DNA of 37,641 nucleotides from Acidimicrobiales bacterium (lineage in GTDB: Bacteria; Actinomycetota; Acidimicrobiia; Acidimicrobiales; MedAcidi-G1), in assembly GCA_016845305.1 (NCBI GenBank), contig JAERSW010000037.1, positions 1 to 37,641 of the forward strand, written 5' to 3'. This document shows, in pieces, positions 17,200-24,448 of the stretch. The notes under the pieces were generated by a model that was given only the letters and a program-made list of their open reading frames with translations, did no database searches and was not told the origin of the DNA. Position 1 is the stretch's first letter. Each line of letters starts with the position of its first letter. A program made the translations under genes and the position numbers.

Positions 17200-18378
17200 T
17201 CAGGATTCCACGCTCAGGATCAGGCCGCTGGTGGGCACGCCGCTGCCCGAGGTGACGAGGACGTCGTCAGCCCCCTCGACCTGGTTGACGCTGGTGCCCC
17301 GGATCTGGCGGACGGCCTCGGCGATGCCGTTCATGCCGTGGATGTAGGCCTCGCCGAGCTGTCCGCCGTTGGTGTTGATCGGCAACCGGCCCCCCATCTC
17401 GATGGCGCCGTCGGCGATGAAGTCCTTCGCCTCGCCGGGGGCGCAGAAGCCGAACTCCTCGAACTGGGGCAGGACCAGCGGCGTGAAGTGGTCGTAGAGC
17501 ATGGCCGTCCGGACGTCCGACGGGCCGAGCCCCGAGTCGGCCCACAGCCGGCGGGCCACCACGCCCATCTCGGGTAGGCCGGTGATGTCGTCGCGGTAGT
17601 ACGACCGCATCATCCACTGGTCGGCGGCCACGCCCTGGGTGGCGGCGGCGACCACGGCGGGCCGCTGGGCCAGGTCGCGGGCCCGATCGACGGTGGTGAC
17701 CAGCAGGGCCTGCCCGCCGTCGCTCTCCTGGCAGCAGTCCAGGAGGCGGATCGGGTCGGCGATCATGCGGCTCTCCTGGTGGTCGGCCAGCGTGATGGGC
17801 CGACCGTGGAAGAACGCCGCCGGATTGTTGGCGGCGTGGCGCCGGTCGGCCACGGCGATGCGACCGAAGTCCGCCGAGGTGGCCCCGTAGGCGTGCATGT
17901 ACCGGGTCGCGAAGATGGCCGCCCACTGCGCCGGGGTGACCAGCCCGAACGGCGTGCTCCACGAGTAGGAGACGTCGTCGGCCTCCTCGCCGGTGTGGTG
18001 CCCGCTCACCCCGGAACCGAAGCGCCGCCACGACCGCTCGTTGAAGGCCCGGTAGCAGAGCACCATCTCGGCGGCGCCGGTGTGGACGGCCATGGCCGCC
18101 ATGGCCACCGTCCCGCAGCCGCCGCCCCCGCCGTGGGGGACCATGGAGAAGAACCGCATCTCGTCGATGCCGAGGTTGCGGGCCACCTCGATCTCCTGGT
18201 TGCGCTCCATGCTGAAGATCGACATGCCGTCCACCTCGGACGGGTCGACGCCGGCGTCCGCGCACGCGGCTCGGCAGGCCTCGATGGCGAGGCGCATGGG
18301 CGTCCGGCCCGAGTCCTTGGAGAACTCGGTGGCGCCGATGCCGACGATGGCGGTGCGGCGGGCGAACGACGAGGTCAT
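17200..18378 (-). CDS. SCP-x/Ltp2-type thiolase-fold enzyme (lipid-transfer thiolase family)
   Basis: 392 residues of the thiolase superfamily branch that includes SCP-x thiolases and the steroid side-chain aldolase Ltp2. N-terminal AIVGIGATEFSKDSGRTPMRLAIEA and the sequence PHGGGGGCGTVAMAAMAV, with nucleophile-position Cys88, are clear. The C-terminal active-site loop reads NTNGGQLGEAYIHGMNG, with His in place of a typical Pro/Ser-rich GASG loop. Its ATG overlaps the stop of the MaoC-DUF35-MaoC gene by 4 bases (ATGA). Ltp2 needs a DUF35 partner for activity, and the upstream gene supplies one. Thiolytic and retro-aldol cleavage are both possible. Confidence 0.9.
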   Translation of the reverse strand: MTSSFARRTAIVGIGATEFSKDSGRTPMRLAIEACRAACADAGVDPSEVDGMSIFSMERNQEIEVARNLGIDEMRFFSMVPHGGGGGCGTVAMAAMAVHTGAAEMVLCYRAFNERSWRRFGSGVSGHHTGEEADDVSYSWSTPFGLVTPAQWAAIFATRYMHAYGATSADFGRIAVADRRHAANNPAAFFHGRPITLADHQESRMIADPIRLLDCCQESDGGQALLVTTVDRARDLAQRPAVVAAATQGVAADQWMMRSYYRDDITGLPEMGVVARRLWADSGLGPSDVRTAMLYDHFTPLVLPQFEEFGFCAPGEAKDFIADGAIEMGGRLPINTNGGQLGEAYIHGMNGIAEAVRQIRGTSVNQVEGADDVLVTSGSGVPTSGLILSVES

Positions 18379-19820
18379 GCCGGCTCTCCGTCGCCGGTCG
18401 GCCGGTCCCCCGTCGGGAGGACCACGGTGGCCGTGCCACGGGCGTGGGATCCGATCGTCCGGTCGCCGCGCAGGACCGCCGCGGTGAAGGCCAGTTCCAA
18501 ACGGCCGGTGGCGGCGTCGACCTCGTCGGCCGTCCCCTCCAGGACGCTGCCGTCCAGAACCAGCACGTCGCCGGGGTGGGTGGGCACGCCGAGGCCGACG
18601 CGCACCGAGTCGAGCACGGCCCCGGGACCGGCCCAGTCGCCGATCCAGCGGGTCACCAGGCCGGTGGTGGTGAGGATGTTCATGAAGACGTCGGGCAGGC
18701 CGCGGGCCCTCGCCGCCTCCGGGTCGTGGTGGACGTCCTGGGGGTCGCGGGTGGCGACGGCGCCGCCGGTGACGAGCTCGACGGTCACGTCGACCGGTTC
18801 GACGGGCAGGCGATCCCCGGCGACGACCGTGTCCGCCGGCCGCGGCTGGTCGCGCCGGGGCGTCACCGCCGGTCGGAAGCGGTGGAGGGTGACGTCCTCG
18901 TGCGTGTCGTGCCAGTCGAGCCGAAGGGGCATGCCCACCTCGAGGCGTTCGGGCGCGACGCCGACCACGTTGCTGATGAGGCGCACCCCCTCGGCCAGGT
19001 CGACGAGGCCGACCACGTTGGGATCGGGGAAGGCGGGGTGCGGCGGATGGCGGGTGACGGTCCAGCTGTGGAGGGTGGCGTCGCCGGAGGCCACGACCCA
19101 GTCGTACTCGACGCCGTCGGGACCCATCGGGGCCGGCTCGCCGGTGTCGGGATCGGCCAGGCGTGGCGGATGGACGAGGCGCCCCGACGGGAACCGCTGG
19201 ATGCGCAGCTCGTGGTGGCGCATGCCCTCCCAGTGCCAGGCCTGGTCGGCGTTGCAGCGGGGCCGGGGGCGCTCCGGCCGTTCGGCGGCGCCGTCGGGCT
19301 CCGCGGTGCGGCCGGTGCCGGGCCGGAACTTGAACACGGTGAAGCGCATCGTGCCCACCGACGCCCCCGCCTCGTCGACGAAGTCCGACTCGGTGGTCAC
19401 GAAGTGGCCCTCGCCCAGCGCCGTCGTCTTGCGCTCGGAGATGGCGGCCAGGGTGGTGGTCCGCGTCAGGTGGTCGCCGGGTCGCAGGAGGCGGCCGTAG
19501 GCGTGGTCGGAGTTGGTGGCCACCACCCCGGAGAACCCGGCGTCGGACAGCAGCCCGTAGGCCCGGTGGTGGGGGTCGTCGGTGGTGGCCGTGGCCCCGA
19601 CGCCCCGCTCCATGCCGACCATGGACCAGACGTCGAGCATGGCCGGCGGGGCGACGGCGCCGTCGAGGACGGCCGGGTCGGTGGCCCCCATGGCGGCGCA
19701 CCACAGGCGGATCGCCTCGGCGTCGACGGGGACCGGGGCGCGGGTCGCCGCGCCGACCCCGCCCACCAGGGCCATCAGCCCGGCCTCGTCCAGGACCCCC
19801 TCGTCACCCACGGTCCCCAT
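18375..19820 (-). CDS. MaoC-DUF35-MaoC fusion protein (ChsH2-ChsH1-like enoyl-CoA hydratase)
   Basis: 481 residues with three parts. Residues 1-170 are an N-terminal hot-dog domain of the FAS1-dehydratase type (RPGDHLTRTTTLAAISERKT). Residues 185-315 are a DUF35 OB-fold (HHELRIQRF...GRLVHPPR...SWTVTRHPPHPAF). Residues 340-481 are a second hot-dog domain with the hydratase motif RDPQDVHHDPEAA, giving the catalytic pair Asp359/His364. In mycobacterial cholesterol degradation ChsH2 (MaoC-DUF35) and ChsH1 (MaoC) are separate subunits; here both are in one chain. The zinc-ribbon cysteines usual at the start of DUF35 are missing (QRFPSG where QRCxxCG is expected). The start is 1 base after the stop of the CoA-transferase gene. 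Confidence 0.88.
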   Translation of the reverse strand: MGTVGDEGVLDEAGLMALVGGVGAATRAPVPVDAEAIRLWCAAMGATDPAVLDGAVAPPAMLDVWSMVGMERGVGATATTDDPHHRAYGLLSDAGFSGVVATNSDHAYGRLLRPGDHLTRTTTLAAISERKTTALGEGHFVTTESDFVDEAGASVGTMRFTVFKFRPGTGRTAEPDGAAERPERPRPRCNADQAWHWEGMRHHELRIQRFPSGRLVHPPRLADPDTGEPAPMGPDGVEYDWVVASGDATLHSWTVTRHPPHPAFPDPNVVGLVDLAEGVRLISNVVGVAPERLEVGMPLRLDWHDTHEDVTLHRFRPAVTPRRDQPRPADTVVAGDRLPVEPVDVTVELVTGGAVATRDPQDVHHDPEAARARGLPDVFMNILTTTGLVTRWIGDWAGPGAVLDSVRVGLGVPTHPGDVLVLDGSVLEGTADEVDAATGRLELAFTAAVLRGDRTIGSHARGTATVVLPTGDRPTGDGEPA

Positions 19821-19821
19821 C

Positions 19822-22158
19822 TCAGCCTCTCGGGATCCCGACCGGCCAATCGCCGGTCACCCCGTCGGCCAGCAGGCGGGCGTACCAGGAACCGTCGTCG
19901 CCCAGGGCGGCCAGCGTCGCCTCGGTGTGCTGGCCCAGCGTGGGAGCCGGACCGCCGAGGGGCAGGTGGGCGCCGTCGACGTGGAACGGGAACGACGGGT
20001 ACGGCGTCGACCCGGTGACCGGATGGTCCATCCACTGGTGGAAGCCGCGGGCCTCGAGCTGCGGGGAGGACAGCACCTCGTTGGGGTGGTGGCAGAAGGC
20101 GGCCGGCACCCCGTCCCGCCACAGGACTCCAGCGGCGTCGGTGCCGTCCCGGGTGGCCGCCCAGTCGGACAGGGCGGCCTCCAGCCGGTCCGGTCCGTCG
20201 CCCGGGTCACCACCGACGACCCCGGCCAGGGCGGCCAGCTGCGCCCCCGTGGCCACGCTGACGGCCAGCCAGTCGTCATCGCCGGCGGTGCGGAACAGGC
20301 CCTGGAGGAGCGCCTCGTCGGACCGGTTCCCCGTGCGTTCCAGCAGCCGCCCCGTGGCCGACCACTCCACCACCTGCTCGGCGGTGGCCTGCAGGGCGGC
20401 GTCCATCAGTGGCACCTCGACGAGCTGGCCGAGGCCGGTCCGCTCGCGGTCGAGCAGGGCCAGCACCACGGCGAAGGCCGACTGCATGGCGGCCAGGTAG
20501 TCGACCGGTCCCATGGGCACCAGCAACGGCCCGTCCGGGTGGCCGGTCCGGTTGGCGAGGCCGGCCACCTGTTCCATGGTCATGGCGAACCCGACCCGTT
20601 CGCGCCACGGGCCGTCCAGGCCGTAGGCCGGGGCCCGGAGGTACACGGCACGGGGGTTGCGCTCGTGGAGTCGCTCCCAGGTCAGGCCCCACTGCTCGAC
20701 GACCCGGGGGCTGAAGTTCTCGACCACCACGTCGGCGTCGTCGACCAGGCGGTCGAGGACCTCGCGGCCGGCCTCGGTCGAGAGGTCCAGGGCGACGGCC
20801 TCCTTGCCGGCGTTGGCCCCGTGGTACCCGGGGGACCACTCCCACAGGAGGGGTCGCCGGAAGCCGCTGGCCCAGCGCATGCCGTCGAGGCGGACGTGCG
20901 ACTCGACCTTGACCAGATCGGCGCCGAGGACCCGCAACAGGTTGGTGGCCACCGGCCCGGCCCAGAAGGCCGACAGGTCGACCACCCTCACGCCGGCCAA
21001 CGGCCGTGCCGGGTCGTCGCCCAGGCGGAGGGACCCGTCCCCCACCGGTTCGGGCGGACTGCCCTCGTCGCCGAGGGTCGGGGCGGGCGCCGGGTCGGCC
21101 AGGCGGACCTCGCCGAAGCGGGGTGCCGGTCGGGGGGCCCGGAACCCGGCCGGATGGTCGACGAACACGCCGCGCTCGACCAGGTGGTCGTAGCCCACCA
21201 GCTGGTCGGCGGTGCCGACCGGCCCCACCGGGATGCGGAAGGCGCTGGCCAGGTCGACCAGCTCGTCGACGGTGTGCTCCCGGGTGAAGGCGTGGATCCG
21301 CTCCCACACCTCGTGGCGGCGGACCATGCGGCCGTCGAAGACGGCGAGGTCCTCCTCCTCGGCGAGGTCGGGGGCGCCGACCATGGCGCAGAAGTCCTGC
21401 CACTGCTGGCCGGTGACGCAGCAGAAGCCGACCATGCCGTCCGAGGCCGGTTCGATGGACGGGATCATGATGACCCGACCGGCCCGATGGTCGGGGTCGA
21501 AGGTGGCGAACAGCTGCCGGTGGGTCTGGAAGCAGTGGGCCATGGCCTCGTACTGCGACAGGTCGAGGTGCACGCCCTTCCCGGAGGTCCGGGCGGCCAG
21601 GGTGGCGGCCAGCACCACCGGCGCGGCCATCGACGCGCCCACGAAGTCGCCCAGGTCGCCTCCGACCGACACCGGTTCCTCGCCGGGCACGCCCCGCAGC
21701 TCGGTGGAGCCGACCACCGCCTGGAGGACGAAGTCGTTGGCCGGCCGGTCGGCCCACGGACCGGTCGTCCCGAAGCGGGTGAGGGTGGCCACCACGGCAG
21801 CCGGGTTGTCGGCCCGCAGGTCGTCGGGGGCGATGCGAAGGGCCCGGGCGTCGGCCGGGTCGTGGTCGTCGAGGACCAGGTCGGCCCCGGCCACCAGGCC
21901 CCGCAGCCGGTCACGGCCTCCGTCGGCGGCCAGGTCCACGACCGCCGAGCGCTTGCCGCCGTTGAGGTGGTGGAACCAGGGGGCGTCGGCACCGTCGGGG
22001 ATCGGCACGCCGGAGGCGCTCCGGTGCCGGAACGGGTCGCCAGCCGGCGACTCGACCTTGCAGACGTCGGCGCCGGCGTCGACCAGCATGCGGCCCACGA
22101 AGGGAGCCATGGTCCGGCTGCCCAACTCGAGCACGCGGAGGCCGGCCAGCGGCGTCAC
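19822..22158 (-). CDS. tandem type III CoA-transferase (two fused CaiB/BaiF domains)
   Basis: 778 residues, two full family III CoA-transferase domains (about 1-385 and 386-778), each starting with the family opening: PLAGLRVLELGSRTMAPFVGRMLVDAGADVCKVE and PLAGVRVVDLSAFWAGPVATNLLRVLGADLVKVE read with small gaps. In formyl-CoA transferase the catalytic Asp lies in a VDVSMQDA-like segment. The second domain keeps it as EVPLMDAAL (Asp586); the first has DLSQYEAMA (Glu204). The enzyme would activate an acid by CoA exchange; known homologues work as interlocked dimers, and here one chain could mimic the dimer. The GTG start is 4 bases after the GNAT stop. Confidence 0.93.
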   Translation of the reverse strand: MTPLAGLRVLELGSRTMAPFVGRMLVDAGADVCKVESPAGDPFRHRSASGVPIPDGADAPWFHHLNGGKRSAVVDLAADGGRDRLRGLVAGADLVLDDHDPADARALRIAPDDLRADNPAAVVATLTRFGTTGPWADRPANDFVLQAVVGSTELRGVPGEEPVSVGGDLGDFVGASMAAPVVLAATLAARTSGKGVHLDLSQYEAMAHCFQTHRQLFATFDPDHRAGRVIMIPSIEPASDGMVGFCCVTGQQWQDFCAMVGAPDLAEEEDLAVFDGRMVRRHEVWERIHAFTREHTVDELVDLASAFRIPVGPVGTADQLVGYDHLVERGVFVDHPAGFRAPRPAPRFGEVRLADPAPAPTLGDEGSPPEPVGDGSLRLGDDPARPLAGVRVVDLSAFWAGPVATNLLRVLGADLVKVESHVRLDGMRWASGFRRPLLWEWSPGYHGANAGKEAVALDLSTEAGREVLDRLVDDADVVVENFSPRVVEQWGLTWERLHERNPRAVYLRAPAYGLDGPWRERVGFAMTMEQVAGLANRTGHPDGPLLVPMGPVDYLAAMQSAFAVVLALLDRERTGLGQLVEVPLMDAALQATAEQVVEWSATGRLLERTGNRSDEALLQGLFRTAGDDDWLAVSVATGAQLAALAGVVGGDPGDGPDRLEAALSDWAATRDGTDAAGVLWRDGVPAAFCHHPNEVLSSPQLEARGFHQWMDHPVTGSTPYPSFPFHVDGAHLPLGGPAPTLGQHTEATLAALGDDGSWYARLLADGVTGDWPVGIPRG

Positions 22159-22162
22159 GGCG

Positions 22163-22630
22163 TCAGAGGTCGAGGCGGTAGACGTTGGTGGTCCGCTCCT
22201 GGAAGCCGAGACGCCGGTAGAGCCGGTTGGCGGCCTCGCGCGATGGCCGCGACGTCAGGTCGACGGTGGTGGCGCCCTCCGACCGGGCCCGCTCGATGGC
22301 CGCCCGGTTCAGGGCCTCGCCGACGCCGCGACCGCGGGCCGCCTCGTCGACGACCACGTCCTCGATCCAGGCCCGCAGGCCGGTCGGGATGCGGAACAGG
22401 GCCAGGGTCATGCTGCCCAGGATGGCCGAACCGTCGGCGGCTCCGGCCGTTCCCGCGTCCTCGGCCACCAGCAGCACCGAGGCATCCGAGCCGACGATGG
22501 CCGCCAGGGCATCGGCGTCAGGCGGCGGGCTGGAGCTGGACAGCTGCGGCACCAGGCGGGCCATGGCGACCACGAGGCCGGGCTCGACCTCGGTGACCTC
22601 GCGGACCACGCATCCCGGGGAGTCGTCCAT
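22163..22630 (-). CDS. GNAT-family N-acetyltransferase
   Basis: 155 residues, single GNAT domain. The acetyl-CoA binding motif A reads DVVVDEAARGRGVGEAL (around residues 93-109), followed by a typical RPSREAANRLYRRLGF (motif B). The acceptor is unknown; close relatives modify small amines or protein N-termini. It is the first gene of the catabolic transcript: TAGCCT lies 8 bases before the ATG and there is no Shine-Dalgarno, so the mRNA is probably leaderless. Translation then runs into the CoA-transferase gene 4 bases after the stop. Confidence 0.9.
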   Translation of the reverse strand: MDDSPGCVVREVTEVEPGLVVAMARLVPQLSSSSPPPDADALAAIVGSDASVLLVAEDAGTAGAADGSAILGSMTLALFRIPTGLRAWIEDVVVDEAARGRGVGEALNRAAIERARSEGATTVDLTSRPSREAANRLYRRLGFQERTTNVYRLDL

Positions 22631-22638
22631 GGGCGCCG

Positions 22639-22644
22639 AGGCTA
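22639..22644 (-). promoter_or_regulatory. -10-like hexamer of a leaderless promoter, GNAT/CoA-transferase operon
   Basis: TAGCCT on the minus strand, 8 bases before the ATG at 22630. It would drive the whole module down to the racemase-like gene. Confidence 0.5.
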
Positions 22645-22749
22645 GGGGTTCGCCGACCCCGGGGATCCGTCGGGCAGGACCACCGGGTTGCCGGAGCGGT
22701 CCCGCCCCGGTCCCGGCACGGCCCCGGCGCGCGCCGGAACGCGTCTGGC

Positions 22750-22755
22750 TAGCCT
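22750..22755 (+). promoter_or_regulatory. -10-like hexamer of a leaderless promoter, PAC2 gene
   Basis: TAGCCT, 8 bases before the ATG at 22764. It is identical in sequence and spacing to the divergent one before the GNAT gene. Confidence 0.5.
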
Positions 22756-22763
22756 CCGGCCCG

Positions 22764-23633
22764 ATGGCCCCCGATCGTGCGCCGCACCTCTCCTGGAACG
22801 TCGACCCGACGTCGCTGGACCTGCGATCGCCGATCCTGCTGGCCGCCTTCGAGGGGTGGAACGACGCCGGCGAGGCCAGCTCGTCGGCAGCCCGCTACCT
22901 GCGGGACCACTTCGAGGCCGAGCACGTGGCCACCATCGACGCCGAGGAGTTCTTCGACTTCACGGTGGCCCGCCCCAACGTGTGCCTCGACGAGGACGAC
23001 GTCCGCCGGATCGTGTGGCCGTCGACCAGCATCCACGTGGCCCGCGTCCCCGGCGCCGCCCACGACCTGGTGTGCGCCATCGGCCACGAGCCGCAACTGC
23101 GGTGGCGGACCTTCGTGGACCACGTGGCCACCGTCGCCGGCGCCCTGGACGCCTCGCTGGTGTGCACGCTGGGCGCGCTGCTGACCGACGTGCCCCACAC
23201 CCGGCCCACGCAGGTGTACGGCGGCACCGACGACCCCGTGCTGGCCGCCCGCCTCGACCTGTCGCCGTCGACCTACGAGGGACCGACGGGGATCGTGGGC
23301 GTGCTGGCCGCCGGGCTGCGCGACCGCGACCTGTCGGTGGCGTCGTTCTGGGCCAGCGTGCCCGCCTACGTGTCCAACGCCCCGTCGCCCAAGGCGGCCC
23401 TGGCCCTGGTCGAACGCCTGACGCGCGTGCTGGAGGTCGACGTGCCCCGCACCGACCTGGAGATCAGCGCCGTGGACTACGAGCGCCAGGTGTCGACGCT
23501 GGTCGGCGAGGACGACGAGACGTCGGAGTACGTGGAGCAGCTCGAGGCCGACTTCGACGAGGAGACCGCGGACGACCCGGACCGCCTCGTGGCCGAGGTC
23601 GAGGACTTCCTCCGGAACCAGCCCGGCACCTGA
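22764..23633 (+). CDS. PAC2-family protein
   Basis: 289 residues. The N-terminal half matches the PAC2 fold: SPILLAAFEGWNDAGEASSSAARYL (with the conserved F.GWND.G), then DFTVARPNV and a central TLGALLTDVPHTRP. Members are widespread in actinobacteria that have a 20S proteasome and are named after eukaryotic proteasome assembly chaperones; the bacterial function is not established. The acidic C-terminus (EDDETSEYVEQLEADFDEETADD in pieces) is typical. The ATG start is supported by TAGCCT 8 bases upstream. It is convergent with the NUDIX gene. Confidence 0.9.
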   Translation: MAPDRAPHLSWNVDPTSLDLRSPILLAAFEGWNDAGEASSSAARYLRDHFEAEHVATIDAEEFFDFTVARPNVCLDEDDVRRIVWPSTSIHVARVPGAAHDLVCAIGHEPQLRWRTFVDHVATVAGALDASLVCTLGALLTDVPHTRPTQVYGGTDDPVLAARLDLSPSTYEGPTGIVGVLAAGLRDRDLSVASFWASVPAYVSNAPSPKAALALVERLTRVLEVDVPRTDLEISAVDYERQVSTLVGEDDETSEYVEQLEADFDEETADDPDRLVAEVEDFLRNQPGT

Positions 23634-23691
23634 GCGGTCCGGCCTCCGAGCCAGAACACCGGAGTCGGGCCCCGGAGTCAGGAAACCGGGA

Positions 23692-24402
23692 TCAGGCCTC
23701 GGGGTCGCCCGCCCAGAACGGCTCGCGGGGGACGTCGAATCGCACCGGCATCTCCTCGCCGCGGATCGCCGCGAACGACTCGGCGGCCCACGTCTCGGGC
23801 ACCGCGGTGCCCTCGGGCAGGGCGTCCTCGGCGAAGAAGCCCACGTCGAGGCACTCCAGCGGGTGGGCCCGCAGCTCGCCGCCGGTCATCCGGCAGTGGA
23901 AGACCAGCGAGTACAGCGGGATGCCGGTGATGCCGAGGCGCAGGCCGTCGAGGATGGCGATGGGTCGCACCACCTCGCACTCGATGCCCGTCTCCTCGAG
24001 GACCTCCTTGACCACCACCTCGGCCGGCGAGTAGCCGACGTCGGCCCACCCGGTCGGGTACAGCCACACGCCGCTGGGCGCCCGTTGGACGAGGAGCATC
24101 TCGCCGTCGTCGTTGCCGACCACGGCGCCCACGGTGACCTTGGGGGTCACGTAGCCCCGGACGCCCTTCCCGATCGAGTCGAACCACTCGGCGACCAGGT
24201 CGTCGGGGTCGACGGTCCGGCCCGACAGGGCGTCGGACGCGGCCCGGATCTCGGCGGCCACGTGGAGGACCTCCTCGTAGCGCTCCCGCTCGTACAGCGA
24301 CTCGGTGAAGCCCATGCCGGTCCGGGCCGACGCGCTGAGGGCCTCGGCCCACCGCAGCAGGTCGGCCTGGTTCGGTGGATCGATCCCGGGAGGTGACGTC
24401 AC
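23692..24402 (-). CDS. NUDIX hydrolase with N-terminal helical domain
   Basis: 236 residues. Residues 10-75 form the helical N-terminal domain found in YjhB-type NUDIX proteins (ALSASARTGM...RYEEVLHVAAEI). The catalytic domain begins TPKVTVGAVV, and its box reads GWADVGYSPAEVVVKEVLEETGI. The usual first Glu of the box is Tyr124 and the Arg is Lys132, a variant common in this subgroup, while the metal-binding EE pair (136-137) is intact. Likely a nucleoside-diphosphate-X hydrolase, for example of ADP-ribose or NADH type. GTG start with TACGGT 6 bases upstream and no ribosome-binding site. Confidence 0.9.
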   Translation of the reverse strand: MTSPPGIDPPNQADLLRWAEALSASARTGMGFTESLYERERYEEVLHVAAEIRAASDALSGRTVDPDDLVAEWFDSIGKGVRGYVTPKVTVGAVVGNDDGEMLLVQRAPSGVWLYPTGWADVGYSPAEVVVKEVLEETGIECEVVRPIAILDGLRLGITGIPLYSLVFHCRMTGGELRAHPLECLDVGFFAEDALPEGTAVPETWAAESFAAIRGEEMPVRFDVPREPFWAGDPEA

Positions 24403-24408
24403 GCCCGC

Positions 24409-24414
24409 ACCGTA
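24409..24414 (-). promoter_or_regulatory. -10-like hexamer of a leaderless promoter, NUDIX gene
   Basis: TACGGT on the minus strand, 6 bases before the GTG at 24402. The gene sits 46 bases after glnD on the same strand, so this promoter would make it independent of the nitrogen operon. Confidence 0.45.
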
Positions 24415-24448
24415 GGGCGCCTCCGTGACAGCCGGGGAACGGGCCCGC

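Noticed and set aside
19582-22596. Plus-strand open frame of about 1000 codons
   Set aside because: It is antisense to the CoA-transferase and MaoC fusion genes, which have clear family motifs. Its translation is a low-complexity Gly/Arg/His mix created by high GC at third positions.
22227-22763. Upstream extension of the PAC2 frame
   Set aside because: It lies antisense to the GNAT gene. PAC2 homology starts at the ATG at 22764.
23634-23691. Possible bidirectional terminator between the PAC2 and NUDIX genes
   Set aside because: Only CTCCG/CGGAG five-base arms with repeated CCGGAGTC are visible, and no T run.
23990-24050. Degenerate NUDIX box as evidence of an inactive enzyme
   Set aside because: The Tyr and Lys replacements are the usual form in the subgroup with the helical N-terminal domain, and the metal-binding Glu pair is present.
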